Below the pieces are notes generated by a model. It was not told where the DNA came from, made no database searches, and saw nothing but the letters and a program-made list of their open reading frames with translations. From Williamsia sp. DF01-3 (GTDB lineage: Bacteria > Actinomycetota > Actinomycetes > Mycobacteriales > Mycobacteriaceae), in the NCBI RefSeq assembly GCF_023051145.1, contig NZ_JALKFS010000005.1, positions 992,001-1,056,000 of the forward strand: 64,000 nt of DNA, written 5' to 3'. Numbering within the stretch: the stretch's first letter is position 1; the number at the start of each line of letters is the position of its first letter. Shown here piece by piece: positions 20,598-29,710 of this stretch. Made by a program: the position numbers and the translations under genes.

Positions 20598-21242
20598 GGA
20601 CAGAGTGTGATCGTGATCACGCAACCTGTCAACACTGCGCTGCCGACGGTCGAGAGTTTGACCCCTCGAGGCCGGAAGACGCGGGATGCGTTGCTCGACG
20701 CCGCGCGCGTGGTGTTCGAGGAGGTCGGGTTCCTGGACACCAGGGTTGAGCACATCGCCCAGGCCGCGAACGTCTCCTACGGCACCTTCTATCGGTACTT
20801 CGAGTCGAAAGACGTCGTGTTCTGGGAACTGAGCACCCGACTGTTCGAGGGCATCCACCGCCGAGACGGCATGGACGACAACGCCTCACCGGCGCAGCGG
20901 CTCATCAACTCCAATCGTGCGTATTACCAGGCCTACCGCCGAAACGCGAAGCTGATGGCGATCGTCGAACAGGTCGCGACCTTCAACATCGACTTCCGAC
21001 TCCTGCGCCATGAGCATCGCCGCCAACTCATCGAACGCAGCGCTCGCGCGATCGCCCGGTGGCAAGACGACGGTGAGGTGTCAGCCACGCTCGATCCGGA
21101 ACTGGCGGCCCGCTCGCTGGCCGCGATGGTGGACCACACGCTCTATCTGTGGCTTGTGCAGGGGGAGGACGCCGACGAAAAGGCCCTCCTCGACACGCTC
21201 GACCAGATGTGCCTGGGTGCCCTCGGGCTGAACCGCCCCTGA
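20592..21242 (+). CDS. TetR/AcrR family regulator
   Basis: A TetR protein of up to 216 aa. The helix-turn-helix spans about residues 25-72, with RKTRDALLDAARVVFEEVGF and HIAQAANVSYGTFYRYFESK being textbook. The C-terminal part is helical. The ATG at 20592 lies inside the operator and lacks a ribosome site; in-frame GTG codons at 20607 and 20613 are equally possible, so the start is uncertain by five to seven codons. It probably represses the divergent VOC-CMD operon and itself. Confidence 0.88.
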   Translation: MFGQSVIVITQPVNTALPTVESLTPRGRKTRDALLDAARVVFEEVGFLDTRVEHIAQAANVSYGTFYRYFESKDVVFWELSTRLFEGIHRRDGMDDNASPAQRLINSNRAYYQAYRRNAKLMAIVEQVATFNIDFRLLRHEHRRQLIERSARAIARWQDDGEVSATLDPELAARSLAAMVDHTLYLWLVQGEDADEKALLDTLDQMCLGALGLNRP

Positions 21243-21244
21243 GG

Positions 21245-21904
21245 TCAGCGTTCGCGGAGCACGCCGGCGCTTTGTGAGTAGGACAGATGGCCACCGAGTG
21301 CGCCGGCGACGCCACTGATCGCCAGCCCCGCGAGCGACCAACCGCCGCCGCGCAAAGCGAACCCGTTGTGGCGGTGCCACCAGGATCGCGCCAGGCAGCC
21401 GAGGCTGACGGTGTTCGCGGCCATGTGCACAACTGCGACCCGGCGCTGGGCCGTGTCGAGCGTTGTGTACTCGGCAAGCCCTGTGATCGAAGCCGGGAGT
21501 GCCGCGGCGATGCCGAACGCGACCAGCCGCTGGGCAGCGATGCGCTGGCCGGTGAGGTCCAGAACCGGCACTGCCATCCACGCGCCGATGGGCACTGTGA
21601 CCAGTACGGGATGGAGGGGATGTCCGAGCCATCGACCACGCAGTACATCGAGGACCGCGGGCGGGATCGCGCCGTTCACCAGGTCGGCAAGTTGACCCGC
21701 CGGCGCATCGACCGCGGAGAGTTCCTCGACGGAGGCGAGGGCGTGGGCCACCGGGCGGGGGCCGTCCGGCCGGACCACGTCCGTCAGCGACGTGACGGTG
21801 TCCGGGTCTGGTCCGGCGTCCGTCTGTGCCGGAGTTGTCGCGCTGGGGTCGTTCGGTGATGTGGTCACGTGCAGGGGATTCCCGATTTCCGTCGCTTCAA
21901 TCAC
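21245..21904 (-). CDS. DUF2231-family membrane protein
   Basis: About 219 aa. The core LGHPLHPVLVTVPIGAWMAV is the hallmark of DUF2231, followed by three further hydrophobic helices (LVAFGIAAALPASITGLAEY, VVHMAANTVSLGCLA, WSLAGLAISGVAGALGGHLS). The family is of unknown function, often near oxidative-stress or redox genes. The GTG at 21902-21904 is a provisional start; there is no clear ribosome site and the frame is open to 22063, overlapping the divergent fur gene. Neighbours fur and katA suggest a stress context. Confidence 0.78.
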   Translation of the reverse strand: MIEATEIGNPLHVTTSPNDPSATTPAQTDAGPDPDTVTSLTDVVRPDGPRPVAHALASVEELSAVDAPAGQLADLVNGAIPPAVLDVLRGRWLGHPLHPVLVTVPIGAWMAVPVLDLTGQRIAAQRLVAFGIAAALPASITGLAEYTTLDTAQRRVAVVHMAANTVSLGCLARSWWHRHNGFALRGGGWSLAGLAISGVAGALGGHLSYSQSAGVLRER

Positions 21905-21995
21905 GTCGGCACCGGGCGGTACTGCCGTACTGATCCGTGCGGGTCTCGACCATCTGATAGCCCACTCTTCACGTAGGCCAACAGATTGGATAGAT

Positions 21996-22012
21996 TCCAG
22001 ATTAGATCTGGA
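21996..22012. promoter_or_regulatory. candidate Fur/FurA operator upstream of fur
   Basis: TCCAGAT (21996-22002) and ATCTGGA (22006-22012) form a perfect inverted repeat with a 3-base spacer, 33 bases before the fur start. A further half-site ATTCCAGA follows at about 22016-22023. Autoregulation of FurA-type genes from such a site is normal in actinobacteria. Confidence 0.6.
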
Positions 22013-22044
22013 CTCATTCCAGAAAAGAGGGTACGGTCGGAGAC

Positions 22045-22521
22045 ATGAGTTCGCGGCAACCAAACCCAGACACGCGAGAGCAGTTGCGTGCAGTGGGCCT
22101 TAGGGTGACCGCGCCGCGGGTGGCGGTCCTCGAGGTGCTGGAGCGGCATCCCCACTCCACTGCGGACTTTGTCGCCGCTCGCGTTCGCGAACAACTCGGC
22201 GGCGTGTCGACCCAGACGGTGTACGACGTACTTCGCGTCTGCTCCGAACGCGGTCTACTGCGGCACATCGAACCAGCAGGCTCGTCCGTCCGGTACGAGA
22301 GCCGGATCGGTGACAACCACCACCATCTCGTCTGCCGCCGGTGTGGAGCGATCCATGATGTCGACTGCGCGGTGGGGGAGGCTCCGTGTCTCGAACCGAG
22401 CGAAAAGCACGGGTTCGTGATCGACGAGGCCGAGGTGACCTACTGGGGCTTGTGCCCCGGCTGCCGGGCCGAGTCCACTGATGGCTCTGCGATCACCGGA
22501 CTTCCGCGGGCCGTGACCTGA
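22045..22521 (+). CDS. Fur-family (FurA/PerR-like) metalloregulator
   Basis: A 158-aa Fur protein. The N-terminal winged helix includes [20 protein letters not shown] and [20 protein letters not shown]; the dimerisation part has the metal site [19 protein letters not shown] and a second CxxC (LCPGC) near the C-terminus for structural zinc. Placement immediately upstream of a catalase is the furA-kat arrangement of actinobacteria, so it is likely a peroxide- and iron-responsive repressor of katA. The ATG at 22045 has GGAG upstream. The gap to katA is 94 bases. Confidence 0.93.
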   Translation: MSSRQPNPDTREQLRAVGLRVTAPRVAVLEVLERHPHSTADFVAARVREQLGGVSTQTVYDVLRVCSERGLLRHIEPAGSSVRYESRIGDNHHHLVCRRCGAIHDVDCAVGEAPCLEPSEKHGFVIDEAEVTYWGLCPGCRAESTDGSAITGLPRAVT

Positions 22522-22615
22522 CGGCCGGCCGACGGGTTCGACGTCACGAAAAGACTGCAATACAGCGTTTCAGGCCGCATCGGCAGTACCCGATGCGGGT
22601 ATCAGGAGGCAACAG

Positions 22616-24070
22616 ATGACCCCACGTACAACCACCAACCAGGGCATACCGGTATCGAGTGACAACGAGTCGCTCACCGCCGGCACGCAGGGACCCATCC
22701 TGCTACACGACCACTATCTGATCGAAAAACTCGCTCAGTTCAACCGCGAGCGTGTTCCCGAGCGAGTGGTGCACGCAAAAGGTGGCGGAGCATTCGGTGA
22801 GCTACGAATCACCGGCGACGTCTCCCGCTACACGAAGGCGAAGTTCCTTCAGCCGGGTAAGACAACCGAGTCGCTTGTCCGATTCTCCACTGTCGCAGGC
22901 GAACAGGGCAGCCCAGACACCTGGCGCGACCCACGCGGATTTGCCGTGAAGTTCTATACCGAGGACGGGAACTACGACCTCGTCGGCAACAACACCCCGG
23001 TCTTCTTCATCAAGGATCCGATCAAGTTCCCCGACTTCATCCGTAGTCAGAAGCGACTGCCCGGCTCGGGCCTGCGTGACCACAACATGCAGTGGGACTT
23101 CTGGACACTGAGGCCGGAGTCGGCGCACCAGGTGACGTGGCTGATGGGTGATCGTGGTATCCCGAAGACCTGGCGCCACATGGACGGATTCGGCTCGCAT
23201 ACCTACCAGTGGGTCAATGCTGCGGGCGAGCGCTTCTGGGTGAAGTACCACTTCAAGACCGATCAGGGCATCGAGTTCCTCACGCAGGCAGAGGCCGACA
23301 CCCTTGCAGGTACTGACCCCGACCACCACCGTAAGGATCTGTACGAGTCCATCGAGAAGGGAAACTTTCCCAGTTGGACCCTGAAGGTCCAGGTGATGCC
23401 AGTGGCCGAAGCGGAGGGATATCGGTTCAACCCCTTCGATCTGACAAAGGTGTGGTCGCAGAAGGACTATCCGCTGATCGAGGTCGGCAAGTGGACACTC
23501 AACCGCAATCCGGAGAACTTCTTCTCCGAGATCGAGTTGTCATCGTTCGAGCCGTCGAATGTCGTTCCGGGCATCGGCTTCTCGCCCGACAAGATGCTGC
23601 TCGGCCGGGTCTTCAGCTACGCCGACGCGCACCGCTACCGAATCGGCGCCAATTACGCTCAGTTGCCGGTGAACTCGGCCAAGGCCGCAGTGGTCAACAC
23701 GTACTCGAAAGAGGGTGCGATGGCGTACAACTTCAGCGGACCGCAGGTTCCTGTGTACGCACCGAATTCGTTCGACGGTCCACACGCCGATCCTGCAGCG
23801 GCCGGCGACGAAGGCCTGTGGGCCTTCGATGGCCAGGCGGTGCGGGCCGGGTACATCGAGCACGAGGAAGACGGCGACTTCACCCAAGCGGGCATTCTTT
23901 ACCGGGAGGTCTTGAACGACGACGAGCGCGATCGTTTGGTGAGCAACATCGTCGGGCACGTCTCGGACGGAGTGCGTGAGCCTGTACTGTCACGCGTTTT
24001 CGACTACTGGAAGAACGTTGATCCCGAACTCGGCAAGAAGGTCGAGGAAGGTGTTCGAGGCGGAATCTGA
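22616..24070 (+). CDS. katA: monofunctional haem catalase
   Basis: Decomposes hydrogen peroxide to water and oxygen in the cytoplasm. The 484-aa length is that of small-subunit clade-3 catalases. The active-site histidine is at about 53 ([13 protein letters not shown]), the conserved asparagine lies in [12 protein letters not shown] (125-126), and the haem-ligand tyrosine is at about 335 in [14 protein letters not shown]. The [20 protein letters not shown] motif is intact. Start ATG 22616 follows AGGAGG. Expected to be controlled by the upstream Fur protein and to work with the Dps at 24208. Confidence 0.97.
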   Translation: MTPRTTTNQGIPVSSDNESLTAGTQGPILLHDHYLIEKLAQFNRERVPERVVHAKGGGAFGELRITGDVSRYTKAKFLQPGKTTESLVRFSTVAGEQGSPDTWRDPRGFAVKFYTEDGNYDLVGNNTPVFFIKDPIKFPDFIRSQKRLPGSGLRDHNMQWDFWTLRPESAHQVTWLMGDRGIPKTWRHMDGFGSHTYQWVNAAGERFWVKYHFKTDQGIEFLTQAEADTLAGTDPDHHRKDLYESIEKGNFPSWTLKVQVMPVAEAEGYRFNPFDLTKVWSQKDYPLIEVGKWTLNRNPENFFSEIELSSFEPSNVVPGIGFSPDKMLLGRVFSYADAHRYRIGANYAQLPVNSAKAAVVNTYSKEGAMAYNFSGPQVPVYAPNSFDGPHADPAAAGDEGLWAFDGQAVRAGYIEHEEDGDFTQAGILYREVLNDDERDRLVSNIVGHVSDGVREPVLSRVFDYWKNVDPELGKKVEEGVRGGI

Positions 24071-24207
24071 AGTCGGACATGCGCCCAGGCAAGGCTGACC
24101 TCAGCGCTCACATGCCTGACCGGCCGTGACGGATTACGACGGCATCGGTCAAGATGGTGGTGCCGGATACCGGCCGCACCAATTACTTCAACAGAGAGGA
24201 AAGTGCA

Positions 24208-24681
24208 ATGAGCAACCCCATCACAAGCACTCTGAACGACGACCAGCAGTCGATCGCCGGAAAGGCGCTGCAGGAGACCTTGGTTGACCTGATCGACCTG
24301 TCGCTGATCGCCAAGCAAGCTCATTGGAACGTTGTCGGCAAGCAGTTCCGGTCGGTGCATCTCGAGCTCGACGAGCTCGTCACCGCTGCTCGCGAGTTCA
24401 CCGACGCCGCCGCCGAGCGGGCGACGGCCATCGGCGTAAGCCCGGACGGCCGGTCCGAGACCGTTGCAAAGACCGCGGGTACCAAGGGATTCGGCGAAGG
24501 CTGGACCAAGGACTCCGACGTCGTCGATGCGATTGTCGCGAACATCAAGACCGTTGTCGACGGTCTGCGCACGCGAATCAAGGCCACCGAAGAAGCTGAT
24601 CCGGTCACCCAAGACCTCCTGATCAGCTTTGCGGCGCGGCTCGAGCAGCTGCACTGGATGTGGCAGGCGCAGGTCGCCTGA
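24208..24681 (+). CDS. dps: Dps/MrgA-type DNA-protecting ferritin
   Basis: A 157-aa Dps protein that oxidises iron with peroxide in a dodecameric shell and shields DNA. Ferroxidase residues are visible: His39 in AKQAHWNVVG, His51 and the acidic residues that follow in FRSVHLELDEL, spaced as in other Dps proteins. The ATG at 24208 has GAGAGGA eight bases before it; the frame upstream to 24154 is discarded. It follows katA by 137 bases with its own probable promoter. A strong terminator follows. Confidence 0.94.
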   Translation: MSNPITSTLNDDQQSIAGKALQETLVDLIDLSLIAKQAHWNVVGKQFRSVHLELDELVTAAREFTDAAAERATAIGVSPDGRSETVAKTAGTKGFGEGWTKDSDVVDAIVANIKTVVDGLRTRIKATEEADPVTQDLLISFAARLEQLHWMWQAQVA

Positions 24682-24730
24682 CCGGATCGGTCAGCAAGTC
24701 CAGCGCGTCTCAGACGCGCTTGTAGAAGAG

Positions 24731-24767
24731 AGCCCCCACGGCACAGCCCCTCGGCCGTGGGGGCTTT
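24731..24767 (+). terminator. terminator after dps
   Basis: Eleven-bp stem AGCCCCCACGG (24731-24741) and CCGTGGGGGCT (24755-24765), followed by TT. Fifty bases after the dps stop. Confidence 0.85.
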
Positions 24768-24812
24768 CGCATGCCGTATGCGGTCGGCACCGTATCGAAG
24801 TACATTCACCTG

Positions 24813-25294
24813 GTGACGCGGCCCGATTCCCACCCCGAACTCCCCGGGGATCCCGACGTGATGGCTGCACGACCGTTGCACCTGCGTCCGGCCTCGCTCG
24901 CGATGGTCTTTGCGGGAGGCCTGCTGGGCACCGGTGCCCGCTACCTGATCGAGCAGGCCTACCCGTTTCACCCCCGCAGTGGCCGTGGGCCACCTTCCTG
25001 ATCAATCTCGCCGGCGCCTTTGCGCTGGGCGTTGCCTTGGAAGCGCTCACCAGGATGGGGGATGACACCGGGCGCCGACAGCGGTTTCGCCTGTTCTTCG
25101 GTACCGGATTCTGCGGGTCTTTCACCACCTACAGTGCCTTTGCTCTCGAGGCTTCTCTGCTCGGCAGAGATGGCGATGTTGTTGTCGCCGTGGCCTATAT
25201 GGCGACTTCTGTGATCCTCGGTGTGGTGATGGCCTGGGCGGGCATCGCTGTTGCCACAAAGGCACGCGTGAGTCGATCGGCGCCTCGCCGATGA
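24813..25294 (+). pseudogene. crcB: crcB/fluC fluoride channel subunit 1, single-base frameshift
   Basis: The first frame carries the CrcB N-terminus (PASLAMVFAGGLLGTGARYL) and ends in YPFHPRSGRG. The second frame gives PPQWPWATFLINLAGAFALG and TGFCGSFTTYSAFALEASLL, the pore and phenylalanine-box motif of Fluc channels, to the stop at 25292-25294. The junction is a run of five C at 24971-24975; six would restore HPPQWPWATF. The intact protein has four helices, normal for CrcB. Start is GTG 24813 or ATG 24861 (GGGGA ten bases before). The stop overlaps the start of the second crcB gene, so the pair would form a heterodimer. Disabling it is plausible but a base-call error is likelier. Confidence 0.78.
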
Positions 25295-25656
25295 TAGTTC
25301 TGGTGATGTTGGCCGGCGCAGCCGGAGCGGTGACCCGTTTTCTGGTCGACTCGGAGGTCAAACGCCGCCGCCCCTCAGTGTTTCCGTGGGGGACGGTGTT
25401 GATCAACGTGTCGGGCTCTTTGCTGATCGGGCTGGTGGCCGGAGTGGTGTTGTTCCACGGCCAACCAAGTGCCTGGCAGACCATTGTCGGGACCGGATTC
25501 TGTGGCGGGTACACAACATTCAGTACGGCCAGTGTCGAGACGGTGCGCCTCGCTCAACAGGGGCGTCACGGGATGGCCCTTTCCAATGCTGTTATCCCGC
25601 TTGCTCTCTCGGTTGGCGCGTGCGCATTGGGGCTCTGGCTCGTTTATCTGGTGTGA
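25291..25656 (+). CDS. crcB: CrcB/FluC fluoride channel subunit 2
   Basis: A 121-aa four-helix fluoride exporter subunit. Family motifs are GAVTRFLVDSEVKRRRPSVF, WGTVLINVSGSLLIGLVAG with the conserved asparagine of the pore, and GTGFCGGYTTFSTASVETVR with the TTFS box. Fluc channels are dual-topology dimers; two adjacent crcB genes as here usually encode heterodimers. Its ATG (25291) overlaps the TGA of the upstream crcB gene, giving coupled translation. It removes fluoride from the cytoplasm. Confidence 0.94.
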   Translation: MIVLVMLAGAAGAVTRFLVDSEVKRRRPSVFPWGTVLINVSGSLLIGLVAGVVLFHGQPSAWQTIVGTGFCGGYTTFSTASVETVRLAQQGRHGMALSNAVIPLALSVGACALGLWLVYLV

Positions 25657-25710
25657 GTTCGGTGCGCCACTCGTCGGACCGGCCTTGTGTGCCGCGCATA
25701 GGTTGCTCCC

Positions 25711-25738
25711 TTGACAAAACTAGAACACGTTCTAGTGT
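25711..25738 (+). promoter_or_regulatory. promoter with KstR-type operator for the thioesterase at 25789
   Basis: TTGACA (25711-25716) and TAGTGT (25733-25738) fit -35 and -10 hexamers with 16-base spacing. Between them lies ACTAGAAC-AC-GTTCTAGT (25719-25736), a perfect 8-bp inverted repeat whose core TAGAACACGTTCTA matches the KstR consensus TnnAACnnGTTnnA. A repressor bound there would block RNA polymerase. Confidence 0.7.
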
Positions 25739-25788
25739 CGTTCCTAGGGGCCGGGAACGGGTCGAGTCAATCCTGAGGGGGATGGACA

Positions 25789-26640
25789 GTGGGGTATTTC
25801 GAGCATGGCGACGAGGGTTTTCATCCCTTGCCATTCGCCCAGAGTCAGTGGGCACCGAACTCGATCAACGGCTCGGCGTTGGCCGGGCTGATCGCGCATG
25901 CGCTCGAGAAAGACTGCGGTTCAGGCAGTTATCGAGCTGCGAGGTTCACCATGGACATCTTCCGGCAACCGGAGTTCGCTCCGATTCAAACCCGGGGCGC
26001 GGTGAAACGCGAAGGGCGCAGCATTCGAATCGCCGATGTCCACGTTTACCAAGGGGATCGAACAGTGGCGCGGGCTTCGATGGTGTCGGTCACGCCGACC
26101 CGGGAACCGGTGGGTGCCCGATGGCGTCCGGATAGCCCGTCGATGTCCTTGGACGAGCGGGTCGCAGAAGCGTTGCCGCAACCTGGCATCCTGTGGGGCA
26201 GTGACGAACACCCTGATGGGTGGAGTGTGCCGATGCCGGAGCATCAGAATGCCAGTCGGAAACGGCTCTGGTTCGACCAGCCCTCATTGTTTGACGACGT
26301 GGAGAACACGCCGCTGGTTCGCGCAGCCATGCTCGGCGAGCTGGCGAATACTCTTACGAGCTGGGGCGACCGGGGTGTCGGATTCATCAACCACGATGCG
26401 ACCATCCTGCTGGCCCGTATGCCGATCGGGAACGTCGTGGGGATCGAAGCCGACAACCATCTGTCTGCCGATGGCATTGCCGCGGGCGCGGCCACCATGT
26501 GGGACTGTCAAGGTGCATTCGGAATGAGCATGGTGGGCGCGATTGCTCATTCGGCCGGCAGTCTGGACGCGTCGAGCGGACCGGATGATTGGCAGGAAAC
26601 CGACAACTCTTACCAGGCTTCCTTCGATACCGACGACTAG
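25789..26640 (+). CDS. TesB-like acyl-CoA thioesterase family protein
   Basis: A 283-aa double hot-dog protein. The N-terminal part has SQWAPNSINGSALAGLIAHA and FTMDIFRQPEFAPIQTRGAV, matching the thioesterase-like (4HBT_3/TesB) superfamily; the second half holds MPIGNVVGIEADNHLSADGI and MWDCQGAFGMSMVGAI, typical C-terminal elements with the glutamine/aspartate region. It likely hydrolyses acyl-CoA esters. The GTG at 25789 follows GAGGGGGA. The KstR-type box in its promoter suggests a role in steroid or sterol side-chain catabolism. No operon partner follows within 200 bases. Confidence 0.8.
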   Translation: MGYFEHGDEGFHPLPFAQSQWAPNSINGSALAGLIAHALEKDCGSGSYRAARFTMDIFRQPEFAPIQTRGAVKREGRSIRIADVHVYQGDRTVARASMVSVTPTREPVGARWRPDSPSMSLDERVAEALPQPGILWGSDEHPDGWSVPMPEHQNASRKRLWFDQPSLFDDVENTPLVRAAMLGELANTLTSWGDRGVGFINHDATILLARMPIGNVVGIEADNHLSADGIAAGAATMWDCQGAFGMSMVGAIAHSAGSLDASSGPDDWQETDNSYQASFDTDD

Positions 26641-26863
26641 CCGGGGGAGCGGCGCCCGGTTCTCGATTCGAGCCGACATGCCACCAAGATGACGGCCGCT
26701 GTTCATCTGAACAGATGACTATCGAATGTGTGTTCGATTCGATAGGTTGGTGGCAGCTGATCGTCCGCATGACCTGATTCTGAGATACGTGACTACGCCA
26801 CCATTGTGATCGGCTGCCCCAATGTTGTTGTCTCAGTGTTGTTGTCTTGGAGGGGGTGTGGTG

Positions 26864-28078
26864 ATGGCTGTTGTTGATCTGGTTGATGAGGTCATCGGGG
26901 TGGAGTTTCCGGATGATCCGGCCGGGGTGGTGGCTGTGGTGAAAGATCTGATCACTGTGCGTAATGCGGTGGAGTCTCGGTTGGCGGCCGGCGCAGCGGT
27001 CATCGACCGCCTGGGTGTGGCCAAACGTCTGGGGTCGACCACGTCGAAGGTGTTGCAGGCCAACGGTGCCGCGCCGGGCGCGGCGGCACGGTGGCTACGC
27101 ATCGGCACCGGCCTGGCGGGGTTGGATCGTACGGCCGGATACTTTAGGGACGGATTTCTCTCCGCCGAGCATATCGATGCAATAGTCCGGGGTGTCGGCC
27201 ATGTTCGCAGCCGCATCCCCGGTGAGGTGAGTGACGACTTCCGGTGTGAGGTCGAGGGAAAACTCCTGGCTCATGCGATCTCTGGTGCACCACCCGCAGA
27301 GATCGGCCGGATCGCCCGGACGGTGGGTAATGAGGTCGCCGGAGAACAGGGTGGGGTGCCGGCCGCCGAAGACGCCTCGTTGAACACGCTGGACTATGCG
27401 GCTACCCCAGACGGTCGACTGGCAGGCCGCTTTGATGTTGATGCGGTGACCGGAGAAAAATTTATGTCCGCACTGGACGCGTGGTCCCGACCGCGTCCCG
27501 AACCGGACGGGAGCGCCGATACCCGCACACCGACGCAACGACGGGCCGATGCATTACATCAGCTCCTCGACTGCGGTGGCGGTGGGCAGTCGCTGATATC
27601 GGCGCCGAGGACGGAGGTGGCCGTGACCGTTCCGGCTGATCATCCCGACCTTGCGTCACTGCGGTGGATGGGTCCGGTCACCGAAGCAACCGCAGCGGCG
27701 TTGGCGTGTGATGCCAGCATTACCTCGATCACCCTGGACGGGCAGCAGGTGCCGATTGATTTGAGTCCGCCCAAGCGTTTGTTCACCGGACCTGTGCGTA
27801 AAGCGATATTGCTTCGCGATACCTGCTGCATCAAGTGCGGGGCGTCGGCGACCTGGTCGGACTGTCACCACATCGTGCACTGGGCCGACGGCGGACCCAC
27901 CACCCTGGGCAACGGATGCCTGCTGTGCCGCACCTGCCACCGGGCCGTGCACCACACCGACTGGGACATCACCATGGGCACCGACGGGCACCCCTGGCTG
28001 ATCCCACCCGCCGACATCGACCCCACCCGACAACCACGACCGGCCTACAACCGCCGAACCCTCACCCTCGCAGCATAA
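26864..28078 (+). CDS. 13E12-type repeat protein: DUF222 with C-terminal HNH endonuclease
   Basis: A 404-aa protein of the actinobacterial 13E12/REP family. The N-terminal DUF222 domain covers most of the chain (ITVRNAVESRLAAGAAVIDR, then GTGLAGLDRTAGYFRDGFLS). The C-terminal HNH motif is CIKCGASATWSDCHHIVHWA followed by GNGCLLCRTCHRAVHH, with four zinc cysteines and the HH/N/H catalytic residues intact. These genes occur in many copies per genome and may be nucleases linked to mobile DNA; their function is not established. GGAGGGGG precedes the ATG at 26864. No terminal repeats were seen at its ends. Confidence 0.92.
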   Translation: MAVVDLVDEVIGVEFPDDPAGVVAVVKDLITVRNAVESRLAAGAAVIDRLGVAKRLGSTTSKVLQANGAAPGAAARWLRIGTGLAGLDRTAGYFRDGFLSAEHIDAIVRGVGHVRSRIPGEVSDDFRCEVEGKLLAHAISGAPPAEIGRIARTVGNEVAGEQGGVPAAEDASLNTLDYAATPDGRLAGRFDVDAVTGEKFMSALDAWSRPRPEPDGSADTRTPTQRRADALHQLLDCGGGGQSLISAPRTEVAVTVPADHPDLASLRWMGPVTEATAAALACDASITSITLDGQQVPIDLSPPKRLFTGPVRKAILLRDTCCIKCGASATWSDCHHIVHWADGGPTTLGNGCLLCRTCHRAVHHTDWDITMGTDGHPWLIPPADIDPTRQPRPAYNRRTLTLAA

Positions 28079-28210
28079 GTCGACGAGCAGTTGCGCACCC
28101 GCGCCCTCGATGTGGTCGAGACCGCGCAAGCCCTTTGACAACTCCATAGTGTGAGCTCCGCGCGGGTGTTTCGCGACTCCCAGGCGTGTATGAGGTGCGA
28201 TTGCCTGCCG

Positions 28211-28969
28211 TCAGTACTGCTGCTGGCCCGCCATCTGGGTCTGGATGCGTTGCTGCAGGCGTTGCAGTCCCATGGTCGACAACCCGGGGATCTGGCTCTC
28301 CAGCTGGCGAACGAGGTTGTGGTCGTTGATCACCTTCTCGCTCGACTGGATGAGAACCGTTCCGGCGCCGGTGAAGTCGAACTGCTGTTCCTCGCCACTG
28401 GCGGCGCCCATCATCGCTGCGCCGGCTGCCATGAAGCCCGTGATCCATCCCTGGTCATAGTGGTGGCTGGGGGAGGGGCAGTCGGCCCAGCCGACCAGCG
28501 CCTCGGGGTCGACACGCAGCGGCGGTTCGGCGAACATGACCGGCCCGTTCGAGGATGCCAGGAACTTTCCGGTGCCGATGAGTGTCAGGTACCCCGGCAC
28601 GATCGACTGGTTCAGCTGCAACCCTGGTTCGAAAGCCAGTAGATTCGCCGCCCGAACCGTGAGGTTGCCGTCTTCGAGGTCGTACGAATTGATGTCGAAG
28701 CCGCGGTCGCCGATGATCAGCGTTCCCTGGCCCTGGGCGATCACGTAGTCGCCCATGTACAACGGCGCGCTAATGGTGCCGGCCAGCGACTGCATCATCG
28801 CTGTCTGCATGCCCTGGACCAGAGCCTGGAACTGCATCTGTCCGTAGTAGGCGATCATGGCGCCCTTGGACATGATCCAGGGCTTGGTCAGCTGCATGTA
28901 GTACGCGTACGTGTTGCCCGGAATGTTGTCGTCACCTTGCAGCATCGACGGATTCAAGATGTCGCTCAT
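28211..28969 (-). CDS. AIM24 family protein (third of three)
   Basis: A 252-aa AIM24/TIGR00266-type protein built of beta-rich repeats. It shares with its two neighbours the segments WIMSKGAMIAYYGQMQFQAL, GQGTLIIGDRGFDINSYDLE and FDFTGAGTVLIQSSEK. The C-terminus is unusual, a glutamine-rich tail QRLQQRIQTQMAGQQQY. The ATG at 28967-28969 has GAGGGA seven bases upstream. It begins 10 bases after the stop of the preceding paralogue. The bacterial function is unknown; eukaryotic AIM24 is a mitochondrial membrane-organising factor. Confidence 0.85.
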   Translation of the reverse strand: MSDILNPSMLQGDDNIPGNTYAYYMQLTKPWIMSKGAMIAYYGQMQFQALVQGMQTAMMQSLAGTISAPLYMGDYVIAQGQGTLIIGDRGFDINSYDLEDGNLTVRAANLLAFEPGLQLNQSIVPGYLTLIGTGKFLASSNGPVMFAEPPLRVDPEALVGWADCPSPSHHYDQGWITGFMAAGAAMMGAASGEEQQFDFTGAGTVLIQSSEKVINDHNLVRQLESQIPGLSTMGLQRLQQRIQTQMAGQQQY

Positions 28970-28979
28970 GGCTTTTCCC

Positions 28980-29705
28980 TCACAGCTTCTGTTCGGATGC
29001 TTGGACGAAAACGGTTCCTTGGCCCTGGCACTGCAACTGCATGGCCTCGCCGGCGCCGCGGCCGACCGCGTCGCGCCAGCCCATCGTCGATTTGAGCTGC
29101 GTTTGGACGTTGCCGAACGTGCCGACAAAGGCCTGTGGATCCACGATCACCGGATACTGGCCGCCGACCTGGATCTCCAACACCTCACCGTGAGCCAACA
29201 ACACGACCGAGCCCATGCCCTGGAGTTGGGTGGTGAACATGCCGTCACCGGTCAATGCGCCGGTGGCAGCTCCGCGTAGAGCACCCATGATTCCGCCGCC
29301 TCGACCGCCGCCGCCCCCGCCGCCCTGCGAGGTCATCGAGACAATCGACGCCTGCAGACCCGACGTGTAGCCGAGCGTGCGCGATGCGTCAGCGGTGACC
29401 GTTCCTCCCTGGGGCATGTCGATGACGTGGACGGCGAGACCGGCAAACCCGTAGTGCACGTCGCCATTTCCCTGCGCAAGCATCGTGGCCTCGTGCTCGC
29501 CGCGCATCATCCGACCCGCCATGCCCGCGACGGCACCCATGCCGCCCATTCCCGGCATGCCACCCCCTCCTGCGCCGGGGATCTGATGCGGCGAGAACTG
29601 CACCTGACCGGTGTAGAAGAGCATCGCGCCCTTACGGGCGACCACGCCACCGGCGTGACCGACGTTGACCTTGACCACTTTCGAGTTCACTTTTTCGAAG
29701 ACCAT
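28980..29705 (-). CDS. AIM24 family protein (second of three)
   Basis: A 241-aa paralogue of the flanking genes. KVVKVNVGHAGGVVARKGAM and LFYTGQVQFSPHQIPGAG are the N-terminal strand units, and QLQGMGSVVLLAHGEVLEIQ and LQCQGQGTVFVQASE the later ones. It differs by glycine-rich insertions (residues about 58-72 and the GGGGGGG run near 140-150), probably flexible loops. The ATG at 29703-29705 has GGTGAG nearby; a GTG three codons earlier is possible. It starts 5 bases after the stop of the first paralogue, so translation is coupled. Confidence 0.85.
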   Translation of the reverse strand: MVFEKVNSKVVKVNVGHAGGVVARKGAMLFYTGQVQFSPHQIPGAGGGGMPGMGGMGAVAGMAGRMMRGEHEATMLAQGNGDVHYGFAGLAVHVIDMPQGGTVTADASRTLGYTSGLQASIVSMTSQGGGGGGGRGGGIMGALRGAATGALTGDGMFTTQLQGMGSVVLLAHGEVLEIQVGGQYPVIVDPQAFVGTFGNVQTQLKSTMGWRDAVGRGAGEAMQLQCQGQGTVFVQASEQKL

Positions 29706-29710
29706 TGCAC

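Noticed and set aside
24768-24812. Fluoride riboswitch before crcB
   Set aside because: Only about 45 bases lie between the dps terminator and the start, with no crcB-motif conserved bases.
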